NCBI GenBank assembly: GCA_016721465.1
Contig: JADKIA010000004.1
Span: forward strand, 62,001-126,000
DNA length: 64,000 nucleotides
Direction: 5' to 3'
Source: Ideonella sp.
Lineage (GTDB): Bacteria > Pseudomonadota > Gammaproteobacteria > Burkholderiales > Burkholderiaceae_C
Shown: one piece after another, positions 23,031 to 31,981 of the stretch
Position numbering within the stretch: position 1 is the stretch's first letter
Layout: each line of letters starts with the position of its first letter
The notes under the pieces: model-generated
Seen by the model: the letters and a program-made list of their open reading frames with translations, nothing else
Told to the model about the DNA's origin: nothing
Databases searched by the model: none
Program-made: the position numbers and the translations under genes

Positions 23031-24881
23031 TCAAGCAGCAGCAGCGGGCGGCATAGCGGCACCGGCGGCTGCGAGGCCGGCGGGCTTCGCTGACGACGCC
23101 GCCACCGCAATCTCCACTGGGATATCTGACGGCTTCGGGAAGGCCGCATACACGTGCTTCAGAAAGTCCGTCACTGTCGGCGGCAACTCGGCGACCGTGC
23201 TGCCTTCAAAGAGTCTTGCTGCCCAACCGGCGCCCTTGCTGCCGTCCAGTGCCGAACGAGCCAACTTTTTCAGGTCCGCATCGATCGGGCGCATTACCGG
23301 AATCGTGAAGTTGCCGTTGTCGCCAGTCGTCCGAAGATCGTCAAGGAAGGCCCACAGACGATCGAGCGGCATCTCGCTCACGACAAGTGCTTCAAAGCCT
23401 GTGTAGACATGCTCGCAATCCACGTCGAATGCATCGGTGAAAAGCTTCTTCTTTTCAGGTGGGCGAGGCATCGAGTCATAGAACGAAAACGTCTTCAGTC
23501 CCAGCGCCTTGAAAAAGGTGCCGAACTTCGGCATTGCCCCCTCGCTCTCTGCGTCGAAGAACGCAGCGCCAGCTATGTCGAGCGGCTGCAGCGCGTTTTC
23601 GCTCTCCTCCAGCTTTCTGGCTGCCACTGGCAAGGCGTGAAATTCCGTAAGGCCTTCGACGACGATGGCTCCCTTGCCGAGCATGCACTCGGTCAAACCA
23701 CGCCTTGCAAACCTCTTGAAGTCGTTCCCTTTGAGGCCACCCGCATCAGACACCTTCTTGGCGGTGACGCTGGAGTCGGGCCCGCGCGACAGCAGCAGCG
23801 TCTGTTCCGGCTCGAAGCGCTCGATGACGTACGGGGAGTGTGAGGTCGCAAAGGCCTGCGTCGTGTTGTGAAGCAGGTAGTCCGCGATCCGGCGCTGCGT
23901 GTGGGGCGGCACTGCGATCTCGGGCTCTTCCATCGCGAAGATGACCGACGCCGGCTTCAGTTCGGCGATGAACGACAGGAGAGCGAGCACCAGGACATTC
24001 AGGGTGCCGGTGCCCACCAGCTGGAATGGCACTGGCGTCTGGTCCTTGGACATCGCCAGAAAGAACGCCATGGTCTTGCGCAGATGCTCGCGGGTCAGTT
24101 GGGAAACGTGCAGTTTGGTCGTCCTGCCGTCTACGTCGGAAGCGATGTAGCGTCCGAGGCGCGCTTCGATCGACTTCAGGACGGGCTGCAAGTGAGTAGC
24201 GTCCTTCTCAATGTCCAAGTTGCGCAGGCGTTCGATGGCCTTCTCCCAGAGACCCGCGCGTGAACCCCTGAGACGCAGGATCACATCAAGCAGCGAGCCT
24301 CGCTCCAGGCTCAAGGCACGCGAGCCGGTGCGGACTGCCCTAAGGTACAGGAACCCAAACATGCGTTTGACTTCCTTGCTGACTTTGTCCAATTCGCCAG
24401 GGTCGGCATTCGGGCTGCGCGAATAGCACGTCTTCGCCTCGAACTCGTCTTCTTCCGGGTTGTAGACAGCCTCAGTCTCGAGGCGCAAGCAACTCACTAC
24501 AAGGGGAGGGTTTGCGGCGTCGACCTCACCTTCGTTGAGAAGTCGCTTTTCAGCCGAGTGCCAGAACTCCAGGTGCTGGCCGCATCGGTTCTCGACTTCG
24601 ACGTTGATGTCGACGAGTACGACTTCGATCTTGATCGGCACAGGCGTCGGCAAATGCCCCTCGACCTCCGGAGGAGCCAGGTAGTGCGCGTTGTGGAAGT
24701 CGAACTCCTCCACTGGCGGGAACTTCGATATGCGATCCGGCCCCAGTACGAGGTCGAGCGCTTCGCAGATCGTGCTCTTGCCAACGTTGTTCGGGCCGAC
24801 GATCAATGCGTGCCCGTCAAAGTGCAGCTCAGCGCTCTTGATGCTCCGAAAATTCTCAATTTTCAGTCGTACGACTTTCAT
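23031..24881 (-). CDS. OLD-family AAA ATPase/TOPRIM nuclease, Gabija GajA-like
   Basis: A 616-residue OLD-family protein. The ABC-type ATPase shows FRSIKSAELHF, Walker A GPNNVGKST (about 29-37), VGTGTLNVLVLALLSFIAEL, Walker B VIFAMEEPEIA (about 313-323) and the switch histidine ATSHSPYVIE (about 345). A TOPRIM region follows with IVVEGLTEFHALP (Glu near 407). The later acidic site is SFYDSM, with only one clear Asp rather than the usual DxD, which may affect nuclease activity. The C terminus is an Ala-rich tail. Followed by a UvrD-like helicase, it fits Gabija GajA, a nucleotide-sensing DNA-nicking enzyme active against phages. Confidence 0.85.
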   Translation of the reverse strand: MKVVRLKIENFRSIKSAELHFDGHALIVGPNNVGKSTICEALDLVLGPDRISKFPPVEEFDFHNAHYLAPPEVEGHLPTPVPIKIEVVLVDINVEVENRCGQHLEFWHSAEKRLLNEGEVDAANPPLVVSCLRLETEAVYNPEEDEFEAKTCYSRSPNADPGELDKVSKEVKRMFGFLYLRAVRTGSRALSLERGSLLDVILRLRGSRAGLWEKAIERLRNLDIEKDATHLQPVLKSIEARLGRYIASDVDGRTTKLHVSQLTREHLRKTMAFFLAMSKDQTPVPFQLVGTGTLNVLVLALLSFIAELKPASVIFAMEEPEIAVPPHTQRRIADYLLHNTTQAFATSHSPYVIERFEPEQTLLLSRGPDSSVTAKKVSDAGGLKGNDFKRFARRGLTECMLGKGAIVVEGLTEFHALPVAARKLEESENALQPLDIAGAAFFDAESEGAMPKFGTFFKALGLKTFSFYDSMPRPPEKKKLFTDAFDVDCEHVYTGFEALVVSEMPLDRLWAFLDDLRTTGDNGNFTIPVMRPIDADLKKLARSALDGSKGAGWAARLFEGSTVAELPPTVTDFLKHVYAAFPKPSDIPVEIAVAASSAKPAGLAAAGAAMPPAAAA

Positions 24882-25034
24882 TCTGGTTTAGCCCCTGTTT
24901 GATGCCTTGGTCGTCCGACGCAGTGTGTGTTTGAAGAATTTCCTCGACCACTCAGCGCAGGTGCATGGATCCAAGCACCAAAGGGATCCAGGACGCGCAA
25001 TCGGGGGCGTTCATTGCAATGGCAGCGGCGTGCT

Positions 25035-26294
25035 TCATAGCGGCGCCGTCGTAGTAACCACCTTCATCGTCGGCGGTAACAGGGTGGGCGTGTGCGATTC
25101 GCCGGCAACCCAGGCGTCGATCATGTCCGCCCATTCCTGCAGCATATGGCGCCGCTGCTCACCATACTCGGCCTTGTTGTAGACACCGCGCGATGACCGA
25201 CCGTCCTCGTGGGCCAGGCACTTCTCGATCCAGTCGCTGTTGAAGCCCAGTTCGTTCAAGATGGTGGAGCCCGTCCGACGCAGGTCGTGCACGGTGAACG
25301 GATCCAACGGCAGGGCAGACTCCTTGGCCTTCGCGACCACGACCTGGGTCACCCGGTTGAGGGTCGCCTTCGACATGCAGCGATCGGCGTCATAGCGCGA
25401 GGGCAGCAGGAACCGCGAGCCGCCGGCACAGGTGCGAAGCGCCACCATGATGTCCAGCGCCTGCTGCGACAGGTAGACGTTGTGGGGCTTGCCGGCCTTC
25501 ATGCGGCTCTTCGGAATCGTCCAGACGGCGTTCTCGAAGTCGACCTCGTCCCAGGTGGCTTCGATCAGCTCGCTCTTGCGCACGAGCGTGAGCAGGACCA
25601 GGCGCAGCGCCAGGCGAATGGTCGGCAGCGTCGCCGTGGTGTCGAGCACGCGGTGCATGACTCGGATCTCGGACGGCGACAGCGCTCGATCCTTGGCCAC
25701 AAACGTCGCAATCGAAGAGGGGCCGACTTCGTCTGCGGGGTTCGGTGCCTTGTCGCCATGCAGTGCGGCGAAACTGAACACTTGCTTGACGATGTCGCGC
25801 ACATGCACGGCTGTGGCCGGGGCGCCGCGCTCCTTGACCTTTGCGCACAGGTTGCGCAAGTCTTCGGGGCCGATCTCCGCCAGCAGCCGACTGCGGAACG
25901 CCGGCATGATGTCCCGGTCGATGATGCTCTTGCGCATCGACTTGGTGCTGTCGGCCATCCTGGCTTCTTCCAGCCAGCGGTTGGTGAACTGCTCGAAGGT
26001 CTTGGCCTCGGCCATGCGACGCTTCTCGCGCTGCTTTTCCTGGCTGGGGGACTGACCTTCGGCGATAGCACGCCGCGCCTCCATGCAGCGCTCCCGCGCC
26101 ATCAGCAGCGAGATGCCGTCCTTGGCACCGTAGCGGCCCACCGTGAGCGTCTCGCGCCGGCCATTGAGGCGGTAGTCGAGCCGAAACGTGATCGTGCCCT
26201 TGGGCGAGACGGTCACGTACATCCCGTCCCGGTCGGCCACCTTGTAGGCCGTGGCCTCTGGCTTGAGACCTCTCAACGTCCCATCTGACAGCAT
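25035..26294 (-). CDS. int: P4-type tyrosine integrase of the island
   Basis: A 419-residue P4-like phage integrase. The N-terminal DUF4102 arm-binding domain (GLKPEATAYKVADRDGMYV, TLTVGRYG, LLMARERC) is followed by a SAM-like domain (TKSMRKSIIDRDIMPAF) and a catalytic domain with LRLVLLTLVRKSEL (Arg), HDLRRTGSTIL (HxxR), and SDWIEKCLAHED with GVYNKAEY holding the Tyr nucleophile. Integrases of this group at the 3' end of guaA are known to use guaA as their attachment gene, and guaA ends 297 bases away here. Arm-like repeats lie between the two. Confidence 0.95.
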   Translation of the reverse strand: MLSDGTLRGLKPEATAYKVADRDGMYVTVSPKGTITFRLDYRLNGRRETLTVGRYGAKDGISLLMARERCMEARRAIAEGQSPSQEKQREKRRMAEAKTFEQFTNRWLEEARMADSTKSMRKSIIDRDIMPAFRSRLLAEIGPEDLRNLCAKVKERGAPATAVHVRDIVKQVFSFAALHGDKAPNPADEVGPSSIATFVAKDRALSPSEIRVMHRVLDTTATLPTIRLALRLVLLTLVRKSELIEATWDEVDFENAVWTIPKSRMKAGKPHNVYLSQQALDIMVALRTCAGGSRFLLPSRYDADRCMSKATLNRVTQVVVAKAKESALPLDPFTVHDLRRTGSTILNELGFNSDWIEKCLAHEDGRSSRGVYNKAEYGEQRRHMLQEWADMIDAWVAGESHTPTLLPPTMKVVTTTAPL

Positions 26295-26317
26295 CGTCGC
26301 ACCTCCGTTCGTGCGAA

Positions 26318-26474
26318 TTTTACCGTCAAGAGAAAACGAGCGCTACAAACGACTTAAGTCGTTGTTTTTATTGCGTTTTTCTACTGAATTTTTACCGTCA
26401 TTGACCGTTCTGGCCTGACGGTAAAAAATCTGCGAGGCGCAGGTCTCTATTTTTTACCGTCGGATTTACCGTCA
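26318..26474. repeat. five TTTACCGTC(A) repeats upstream of int, likely integrase arm sites
   Basis: TTTACCGTC or TTTTACCGTCA occurs at 26318-26328, 26389-26400, 26450-26461 and 26465-26474, and inverted (TGACGGTAAAA) at about 26416-26428. The inverted and third copies can also form a stem. The repeat is confined to the int-guaA gap, as expected for arm-type sites bound by the DUF4102 domain or a regulator. Confidence 0.7.
26348..26363. promoter_or_regulatory. perfect 16-bp palindrome upstream of int
   Basis: AACGACTTAAGTCGTT lies 54 bases upstream of the integrase start, in the region where its promoter should be. It could be an operator for an AlpA-like or other element regulator. Confidence 0.55.
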
Positions 26475-26501
26475 GACTGGAGTGCATCCCCCCGATAGAT
26501 G

Positions 26502-26573
26502 TCGATAGATCTCGACAGATGTTTTCTATATGGGACAAGCACTTAGCATCACTTTTCGATAGATCTCGATAGA
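26502..26573. repeat. paired 18-bp direct repeat beside guaA, likely attachment-region arm sites
   Basis: TCGATAGATCTCGACAGA (26502-26519) and TCGATAGATCTCGATAGA (26556-26573) differ by one base. A further partial copy (CGATAGATG) lies just upstream, and AGACTCCGA occurs twice at 26571-26590. The crossover core is probably at the end of guaA just to the right; I found no second full copy of the guaA end in the window, so the other end of the element lies outside. Confidence 0.65.
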
Positions 26574-26590
26574 CTCCGAAAGACTCCGAA

Positions 26591-28213
26591 TCATTCCCAC
26601 TCGATCGTCGCCGGAGGCTTGCTGCTCACGTCGTAGGTGACGCGGTTGATGCCCCGCACCTCGTTGATGATGCGGCTGGACACGCGCTTGAGCAGGCCAT
26701 AGGGAAGTTCAGCCCAGTCCGCGGTCATGAAGTCACTGGTCTGGACGGCACGCAAGGCGACCACGTAGTCGTAGGTGCGGCCGTCGCCCATCACCCCCAC
26801 GCTCTTGACCGGCAGGAAGACGGTGAACGCCTGCGACGTGAGGTCGTACCAGCTCTTGCCCGTGGCAGGGTCGACTTCCCGTCGCAGCTCTTCGATGAAG
26901 ATGTGGTCGGCGCGGCGCAGCAGGTCGGCAAACTCGGCCTTCACCTCGCCCAGGATGCGCACACCCAGGCCGGGGCCGGGGAACGGGTGGCGATAGACCA
27001 TCTCGTGCGGCAGGCCCAGCGCCACACCGAGCTCGCGCACCTCGTCCTTGAACAGGTCGCGCAGCGGCTCCAGCAGCTTCAGGCCCAACGTGGCTGGCAA
27101 GCCGCCCACGTTGTGGTGGCTCTTGATGGTGGTGGCCTTCTTGCTGCCGGTCGACGATTTGGCCCCGCCCGACTCGATCACATCCGGGTAGATGGTGCCC
27201 TGCGCCAGCCACTTGACGCCGCCACGATGCGCATCACCCTGTGCGGCCTTGAGCTTCTCGGCCTCGGCCTTGAACACCTCGACGAACTCGCGGCCGATGA
27301 TCTTGCGCTTGGCTTCCGGATCGGTCACGCCGGCCAGGTGGCCGAGGAACTGGGCACTGGCGTCCACATGCACCACCTTGGCATGCAGACGGCCCGCGAA
27401 CATCTCCATCACCATCGCGCCTTCATTCAGGCGCAGCAGGCCGTGATCGACGAACACGCAGGTGAGCTGATCGCCGATGGCGCGGTGGATCAAGGCCGCT
27501 GCCACGCTGCTGTCCACCCCGCCTGACAGACCCAGCAGCACCTCCTCGTCACCCACCTGCTGGCGGATCAGCGCCACGGCCTCGGCGATGTGGTCGCGCA
27601 TCACCCAGTCGGGCTTCGCGTCACAGATCTCGAGCACGAAGCGATTCAGCAGCGCCTGGCCTTGCCGCGTATGCGTCACCTCGGGGTGGAACTGCACGGC
27701 GTAATAGCGTCGATCCTCATCGGCCATTCCAGCAACCGGGCAGCTGGGCGTGCTGGCCATCAACTTGAAGCCCGGGGGCAGCGCCGTGACTTTGTCGCCA
27801 TGGCTCATCCACACCTTGAGCAGGCCATGCCCTTCGAGCGTGCGGTGATCCTCGATGCCGTCGAGCAGGCGGGTGTGGCCATGTGCCCGCACCTCGGCAT
27901 AGCCGAACTCGCGGTGTGCGGACGCCTCCACCTGCCCGCCGAGCTGCACGGTCATGGTGAACATGCCGTAGCAGATGCCCAGCACCGGCACGCCGAGTTG
28001 CCAAACGATGTCGGGCGCGCGCAGATCATGCGCCTCGTAGGTGCTGGCGTGGCTGCCCGACAGGATGATGCCCTTGGGCGCGAACGTGCGGATGAACTCT
28101 GCCGAGACGTCGTTGGGGTGGATCTCGCAATACACGTGGGCCTCGCGCACGCGCCGGGCGATGAGCTGGGTGACCTGCGAGCCGAAATCGAGGATGAGGA
28201 TCTTGTCGTGCAT
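26591..28213 (-). CDS. guaA: GMP synthase (glutamine-hydrolysing)
   Basis: GuaA, 540 residues, converts XMP to GMP. The glutamine amidotransferase domain comes first (ILILDFGSQ, GICYGMFTM with the catalytic Cys, FHPEVTHT with His/Glu). The ATP-pyrophosphatase domain follows with LSGGVDSSVAA, then the dimerisation domain ending KPPATIEWE. The C terminus is intact despite the island junction beside it, so integration restores the gene end. I use ATG 28213 (MHDKILILDFGSQ) as in relatives; ATG 28228, overlapping the MFS stop, is also in frame. It is last in a guaB-MFS-guaA run. Confidence 0.97.
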   Translation of the reverse strand: MHDKILILDFGSQVTQLIARRVREAHVYCEIHPNDVSAEFIRTFAPKGIILSGSHASTYEAHDLRAPDIVWQLGVPVLGICYGMFTMTVQLGGQVEASAHREFGYAEVRAHGHTRLLDGIEDHRTLEGHGLLKVWMSHGDKVTALPPGFKLMASTPSCPVAGMADEDRRYYAVQFHPEVTHTRQGQALLNRFVLEICDAKPDWVMRDHIAEAVALIRQQVGDEEVLLGLSGGVDSSVAAALIHRAIGDQLTCVFVDHGLLRLNEGAMVMEMFAGRLHAKVVHVDASAQFLGHLAGVTDPEAKRKIIGREFVEVFKAEAEKLKAAQGDAHRGGVKWLAQGTIYPDVIESGGAKSSTGSKKATTIKSHHNVGGLPATLGLKLLEPLRDLFKDEVRELGVALGLPHEMVYRHPFPGPGLGVRILGEVKAEFADLLRRADHIFIEELRREVDPATGKSWYDLTSQAFTVFLPVKSVGVMGDGRTYDYVVALRAVQTSDFMTADWAELPYGLLKRVSSRIINEVRGINRVTYDVSSKPPATIEWE

Positions 28214-28227
28214 GGCGATGGAAGGCA

Positions 28228-29511
28228 TCAGGCCGGCGCCGAGGCGAACGGACGTTGGCGGCGAAAGTGGCGGTAGGCGATGACCGTGCCGATGATCTGC
28301 AGCACCGCACAGAGGTAAAAGGGCAGACCGATCAGCCAGTCGCCCTTGGGCCGATGCGACACCAGGCCCAGCAACGTCGCCCCGATCACCGGCGCCATCA
28401 CCGCCATGAGGCTGTTCAGTGCGGACACCGAACCCATGGTCTGTCCCTGAGAGCTGGGGTCGGCGGCATTGGACACCTGGCTCTGGATCACCGCCGAAGC
28501 GCCGCCACCCAGGATGGTGCCAACGACGATGACGATGAACATCATCCAGCCCTCACTGGCCATGCCGAACCCGAGGTAGGTGAGCGAGGACGCCATCAAG
28601 CCAGAAATGGCCAGCTTGGGCGGCGAAAAGCGCTTGAGGAGGTGCTTGAGCAGAAAGCCCTGGACAAACACCGCCATCAGGCCCACCGTGAACAGCGACC
28701 AGCCGTTCTGCGCCGGGCCCCAACCGAACTTGAACGTCGTGTAGAGCACCCAGCTGGAGTGCAGCACGAACTGCGCCAGGCTGGCCAGTCCGATCACCGC
28801 CACCAGCGGTCCTACGCCGTCGAGTCGACTCAAGCCCAACAAGGCACCGAAGGGATTGGCGCGCCGCCATTCGAAGGCCTTGCGCCGGCTCGGTGGCAAG
28901 GACTCCGGAAGCACGAAGTAGCCATAGGTCCAGTTCAGCACGGCCAGGCCACCGGCCACGAAGAAGGGCAGGTGCAGGTCGATCGAGCCCAGCAGTCCCC
29001 CCATCACCGGCCCCAAGGTGAATCCCAGCCCGAACATCGCCCCCAGAAGGCCGAAGCGACGCGCGCGATCTGCTGGCGCGGTGATGTCGGCGACGTAGGC
29101 GTTGGCCACGGCCACGTTGGCCTGCATCACGCCGCTGAACAATCGAACCACGATCAGCATCCACAACGCAGTCGCCAGGCCCGTGCCGATGAAACTCACC
29201 GCCAGGCCCGAAAACCCGATCAGCAGAATGGGCCGCCGCCCGAAGCGATCCGACATGGCCCCCAGCACCGGCGACCCGAAGAAGTTGGCGAAGCCGAACG
29301 CGAACGACACCGCGCCGAACCAGAAAGTCTGTTCGGCGGCGCTGCGCGTGAAAGTCCCCACGATGAGTGGCAGCACCGGAATGATCAGGCCGATCGCCAC
29401 CATGTCGATCAACACCGTGATCATGATGAATGGCATGGCGGCCTGCCGCCCACCGGCTGGCGCCGGCGCGGAATCACCGGGATTCGGCGAGTTCACGTCG
29501 GTCACCGTCAT
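28228..29511 (-). CDS. MFS transporter, TetA/drug-resistance type
   Basis: A 427-residue major facilitator superfamily protein with about 12 membrane segments. Loop 2-3 motif GAMSDRFGRRPILL (motif A) and the pattern of a drug:H+ antiporter-1 family member (TetA-like) are visible. The start ATG 29511 overlaps the guaB stop and its stop overlaps the guaA reading frame, so it is wedged into the guanine-nucleotide operon. Substrate unknown; the location hints at purine-related export, which is only inference. Confidence 0.9.
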   Translation of the reverse strand: MTVTDVNSPNPGDSAPAPAGGRQAAMPFIMITVLIDMVAIGLIIPVLPLIVGTFTRSAAEQTFWFGAVSFAFGFANFFGSPVLGAMSDRFGRRPILLIGFSGLAVSFIGTGLATALWMLIVVRLFSGVMQANVAVANAYVADITAPADRARRFGLLGAMFGLGFTLGPVMGGLLGSIDLHLPFFVAGGLAVLNWTYGYFVLPESLPPSRRKAFEWRRANPFGALLGLSRLDGVGPLVAVIGLASLAQFVLHSSWVLYTTFKFGWGPAQNGWSLFTVGLMAVFVQGFLLKHLLKRFSPPKLAISGLMASSLTYLGFGMASEGWMMFIVIVVGTILGGGASAVIQSQVSNAADPSSQGQTMGSVSALNSLMAVMAPVIGATLLGLVSHRPKGDWLIGLPFYLCAVLQIIGTVIAYRHFRRQRPFASAPA

Positions 29512-30980
29512 TCCATTCGGTAGTTGGGCGCTTCTTTGGTGATCTGGACGTCGTGCACGTGGCTTTCGCGGATGCCCGCTGCCGTGATCTGCACGAACTC
29601 GGCCTGGCCGTGCATCTGCTCGATGCTGGCGCAGCCGCAATAACCCATGGACGCACGCAACCCGCCCGCCATCTGGTAGACGATGGCCACCATCGAACCC
29701 TTGTAGGGGACGCGGCCTTCGATCCCCTCGGGCACGAACTTGTCGGCGTTGGGGTTGACGGTCTCGTCGCTTTCCTGGAAGTAACGATCGGCGGAACCGG
29801 CCTTCATCGCACCAATGGAACCCATGCCGCGGTAGCTCTTGTAGCTGCGGCCCTGGTACAGGATGACCTCGCCCGGCGCCTCCTCGGTGCCGGCGAACAT
29901 GCCACCCATCATCACCGTGCCTGCACCGGCGGCGATGGCCTTGGCGATGTCGCCCGAGTAGCGGATGCCGCCGTCGGCGATCAAGGGCACGCCCGTGCCG
30001 GCAAGTGCCGTGGCCACGTTGTCGATCGCGGTGATCTGTGGCACGCCCACGCCGGCCACGATGCGCGTCGTGCAGATCGAGCCTGGGCCGATGCCCACCT
30101 TCACCGCATCGGCGCCGGCCTCCACCAACGCCAGCGCAGCTGCGCCGGTGGCGATGTTGCCGCCGATCACGTCCACCTGCGGGTAATGGCGCTTGACCCA
30201 GCGCACACGCTCGATCACGCCCGCACTGTGGCCATGCGCCGTGTCCACCACCAGCGCATCGACGCCGGCCTTGACCAGCAGCTCGACACGCTCTTCGGTG
30301 CCCTCGCCCACCCCGACCGCCGCACCCACACGCAGCTTGCCCTGTGCGTCTCGCGCCGCATTGGGAAAGTTGGTCTGCTTGGTGATGTCCTTCACCGTCA
30401 TCAGCCCACGCAACTCAAAGGCGTCGTTGACCACCAGCACGCGCTCGAGCTTGAACTTGTGCATCAGCGCCTTGCCCTCTTCGAGCGTGGCGTTTTCGGG
30501 CACGGTGACGAGCCGCTCGCGCGGCGTCATGATTTCGCGCACCGGTGCATTCATGCGTGTCTCGAAGCGCAGGTCTCGACCGGTGACGATGCCGACCACC
30601 CGGCCGTTCTCGATCACCGGAAAGCCCGAGATGCCATGCTGGCGCGACAACGCGATCACGTCGCGCACGGCCACTCCAGGCGCAATGGTGATCGGGTCGC
30701 GCAGCACGCCCGACTCATAGCGCTTGACGCGCAGCACCTCGGCCGCCTGCTGCGCGGCCGTGAGGTTCTTGTGGACGATGCCGATGCCACCTTCCTGTGC
30801 GATGGCGATGGCCAGCCGCGCCTCGGTGACGGTGTCCATGGCGGCCGACACCAACGGCAGGTTCAGGGTGATGTTGCGCGACAGTTTGGTCGCCAGGCTG
30901 GTGTCGCGGGGCAACACCTGGGAGAAGGCGGGCACCAACAACACATCGTCGAAGGTGAGCGCATTGCCGAGAAGGCGCAT
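29508..30980 (-). CDS. guaB: IMP dehydrogenase
   Basis: GuaB, 490 residues, oxidises IMP to XMP with NAD, the first committed step of GMP synthesis. The barrel starts at LTFDDVLLVPAFSQVLP. Two CBS domains are inserted at about 95-200 (DPITIAPG, GIVTGRDLRFE), then the catalytic loop GIGPGSICTTR with the active-site Cys, and YRGMGSIGAM. ATG 30980 is preceded by a weak GGAGCC-type site. It heads the minus-strand run guaB-MFS-guaA and is divergent from the DUF4124 gene. Confidence 0.97.
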   Translation of the reverse strand: MRLLGNALTFDDVLLVPAFSQVLPRDTSLATKLSRNITLNLPLVSAAMDTVTEARLAIAIAQEGGIGIVHKNLTAAQQAAEVLRVKRYESGVLRDPITIAPGVAVRDVIALSRQHGISGFPVIENGRVVGIVTGRDLRFETRMNAPVREIMTPRERLVTVPENATLEEGKALMHKFKLERVLVVNDAFELRGLMTVKDITKQTNFPNAARDAQGKLRVGAAVGVGEGTEERVELLVKAGVDALVVDTAHGHSAGVIERVRWVKRHYPQVDVIGGNIATGAAALALVEAGADAVKVGIGPGSICTTRIVAGVGVPQITAIDNVATALAGTGVPLIADGGIRYSGDIAKAIAAGAGTVMMGGMFAGTEEAPGEVILYQGRSYKSYRGMGSIGAMKAGSADRYFQESDETVNPNADKFVPEGIEGRVPYKGSMVAIVYQMAGGLRASMGYCGCASIEQMHGQAEFVQITAAGIRESHVHDVQITKEAPNYRME

Positions 30981-31134
30981 GGGAATTGGCTCCAGACGCA
31001 AAAGTGGATTATAGGGAGGCGTGCCATCGGCACTCGACCTCGACCTGCCGGTGTGGCCTGCGCGTTCGATTCCCTGGGGCACGCGTCACCATTCCTGACG
31101 CCGCACGTCCGGGCCCGCCGCTACACTTGGACCA

Positions 31135-31647
31135 ATGACACCCACGGGCCCCACCATGCGGATCGTTCGCCCCCTGTTCAGTCTGGTTTGCCTGCTGGCC
31201 CTCGTGTTGCCGGTGCAGGCCCAGTGGAAATGGAAGGATGCCAAGGGACAGGTCCATGTGAGCGACATCCCGCCGCCAAGGGAAGTGCAGGACAAGGACA
31301 TCCTTCAGCGCCCCAACGCGGTGCTGCGCCGAGCCCCTGCCGCATCCGCGGCTGCGCCGGAGGTTGGCAGCAGTGCTGTCGCCAAGCCCAGGCTCGATCC
31401 CGAACTGGAAGCACGCAAGGTGAAGGCTGATGCCGAGCAGAAGCTCAAGGCCAAGGCGGACGAGGACAAACTGGCCGCGCAAAGGGCCGAGAACTGCCAG
31501 CGCGCGCGCCAGCAGATCGCCACGCTGAACAGTGGACAGCGCATCGTTCGTTTCAATGCCAAGGGCGAACGCGAGTATCTGGACGACGCCGCCCGTGCGC
31601 AGGAAGGTCAGGCGGCACAGCGCGTGATCGACAGCGACTGCCGTTGA
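31135..31647 (+). CDS. DUF4124 domain secreted protein
   Basis: A 170-residue predicted periplasmic protein. The signal peptide (MRIVRPLFSLVCLLALVLPVQA) precedes a DUF4124 domain (QWKWKDAKGQVHVSDIPPP), a short beta domain common in proteobacterial envelope proteins. A charged coiled-coil stretch follows (VKADAEQKLKAKADEDKLAAQ) with a Cys pair (NCQRARQQ and SDCR). An ATG at 31156 gives a better signal peptide than 31135. Function unknown; it is convergent with rnfH. Confidence 0.8.
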   Translation: MTPTGPTMRIVRPLFSLVCLLALVLPVQAQWKWKDAKGQVHVSDIPPPREVQDKDILQRPNAVLRRAPAASAAAPEVGSSAVAKPRLDPELEARKVKADAEQKLKAKADEDKLAAQRAENCQRARQQIATLNSGQRIVRFNAKGEREYLDDAARAQEGQAAQRVIDSDCR

Positions 31648-31660
31648 CCCGGCGCCCGCT

Positions 31661-31981
31661 TCAGCGGCGCGAGGGTGAAGGGCGGCGACGCACGCCGTCT
31701 TTTCGATAGCGCAGGCGCCGAGCCTCTTTCGGATCGACCACCAAGGGTCGATACAACTCCAAGCGATCCCGATCACGCAACACGGCATCGGGCGGGCACC
31801 GGCGGCCCCATAGGCCCAAGCTCAGTTGGTCCAGCACGGCGCTGTCGCGGGTCACTGGCAGGCCGCAAGCTCGCAAGGCATCGGCGGCGGTGGATCCAAG
31901 GGGCAGCCTCAGACGGGCCTGCTCCAAGTGATGCGGCGCGGCGGCGTACACCACCTCGACGTCAATGTCAGCGGGCGCCAT
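31661..31981 (-). CDS. rnfH: RnfH-family ubiquitin-like protein
   Basis: A 106-residue RnfH-family protein (beta-grasp fold). Conserved features are DVEVVYAAPHH-like start, LGSTAADALRACGL, LSLGLWGRR and DRLELYRPLVVDPKEARRLRYRK at the C terminus. It overlaps the 3' end of ratA by 14 bases, the usual pairing in beta- and gammaproteobacteria, where this pair is near smpB. The physiological role is not settled. Confidence 0.92.
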   Translation of the reverse strand: MAPADIDVEVVYAAAPHHLEQARLRLPLGSTAADALRACGLPVTRDSAVLDQLSLGLWGRRCPPDAVLRDRDRLELYRPLVVDPKEARRLRYRKDGVRRRPSPSRR

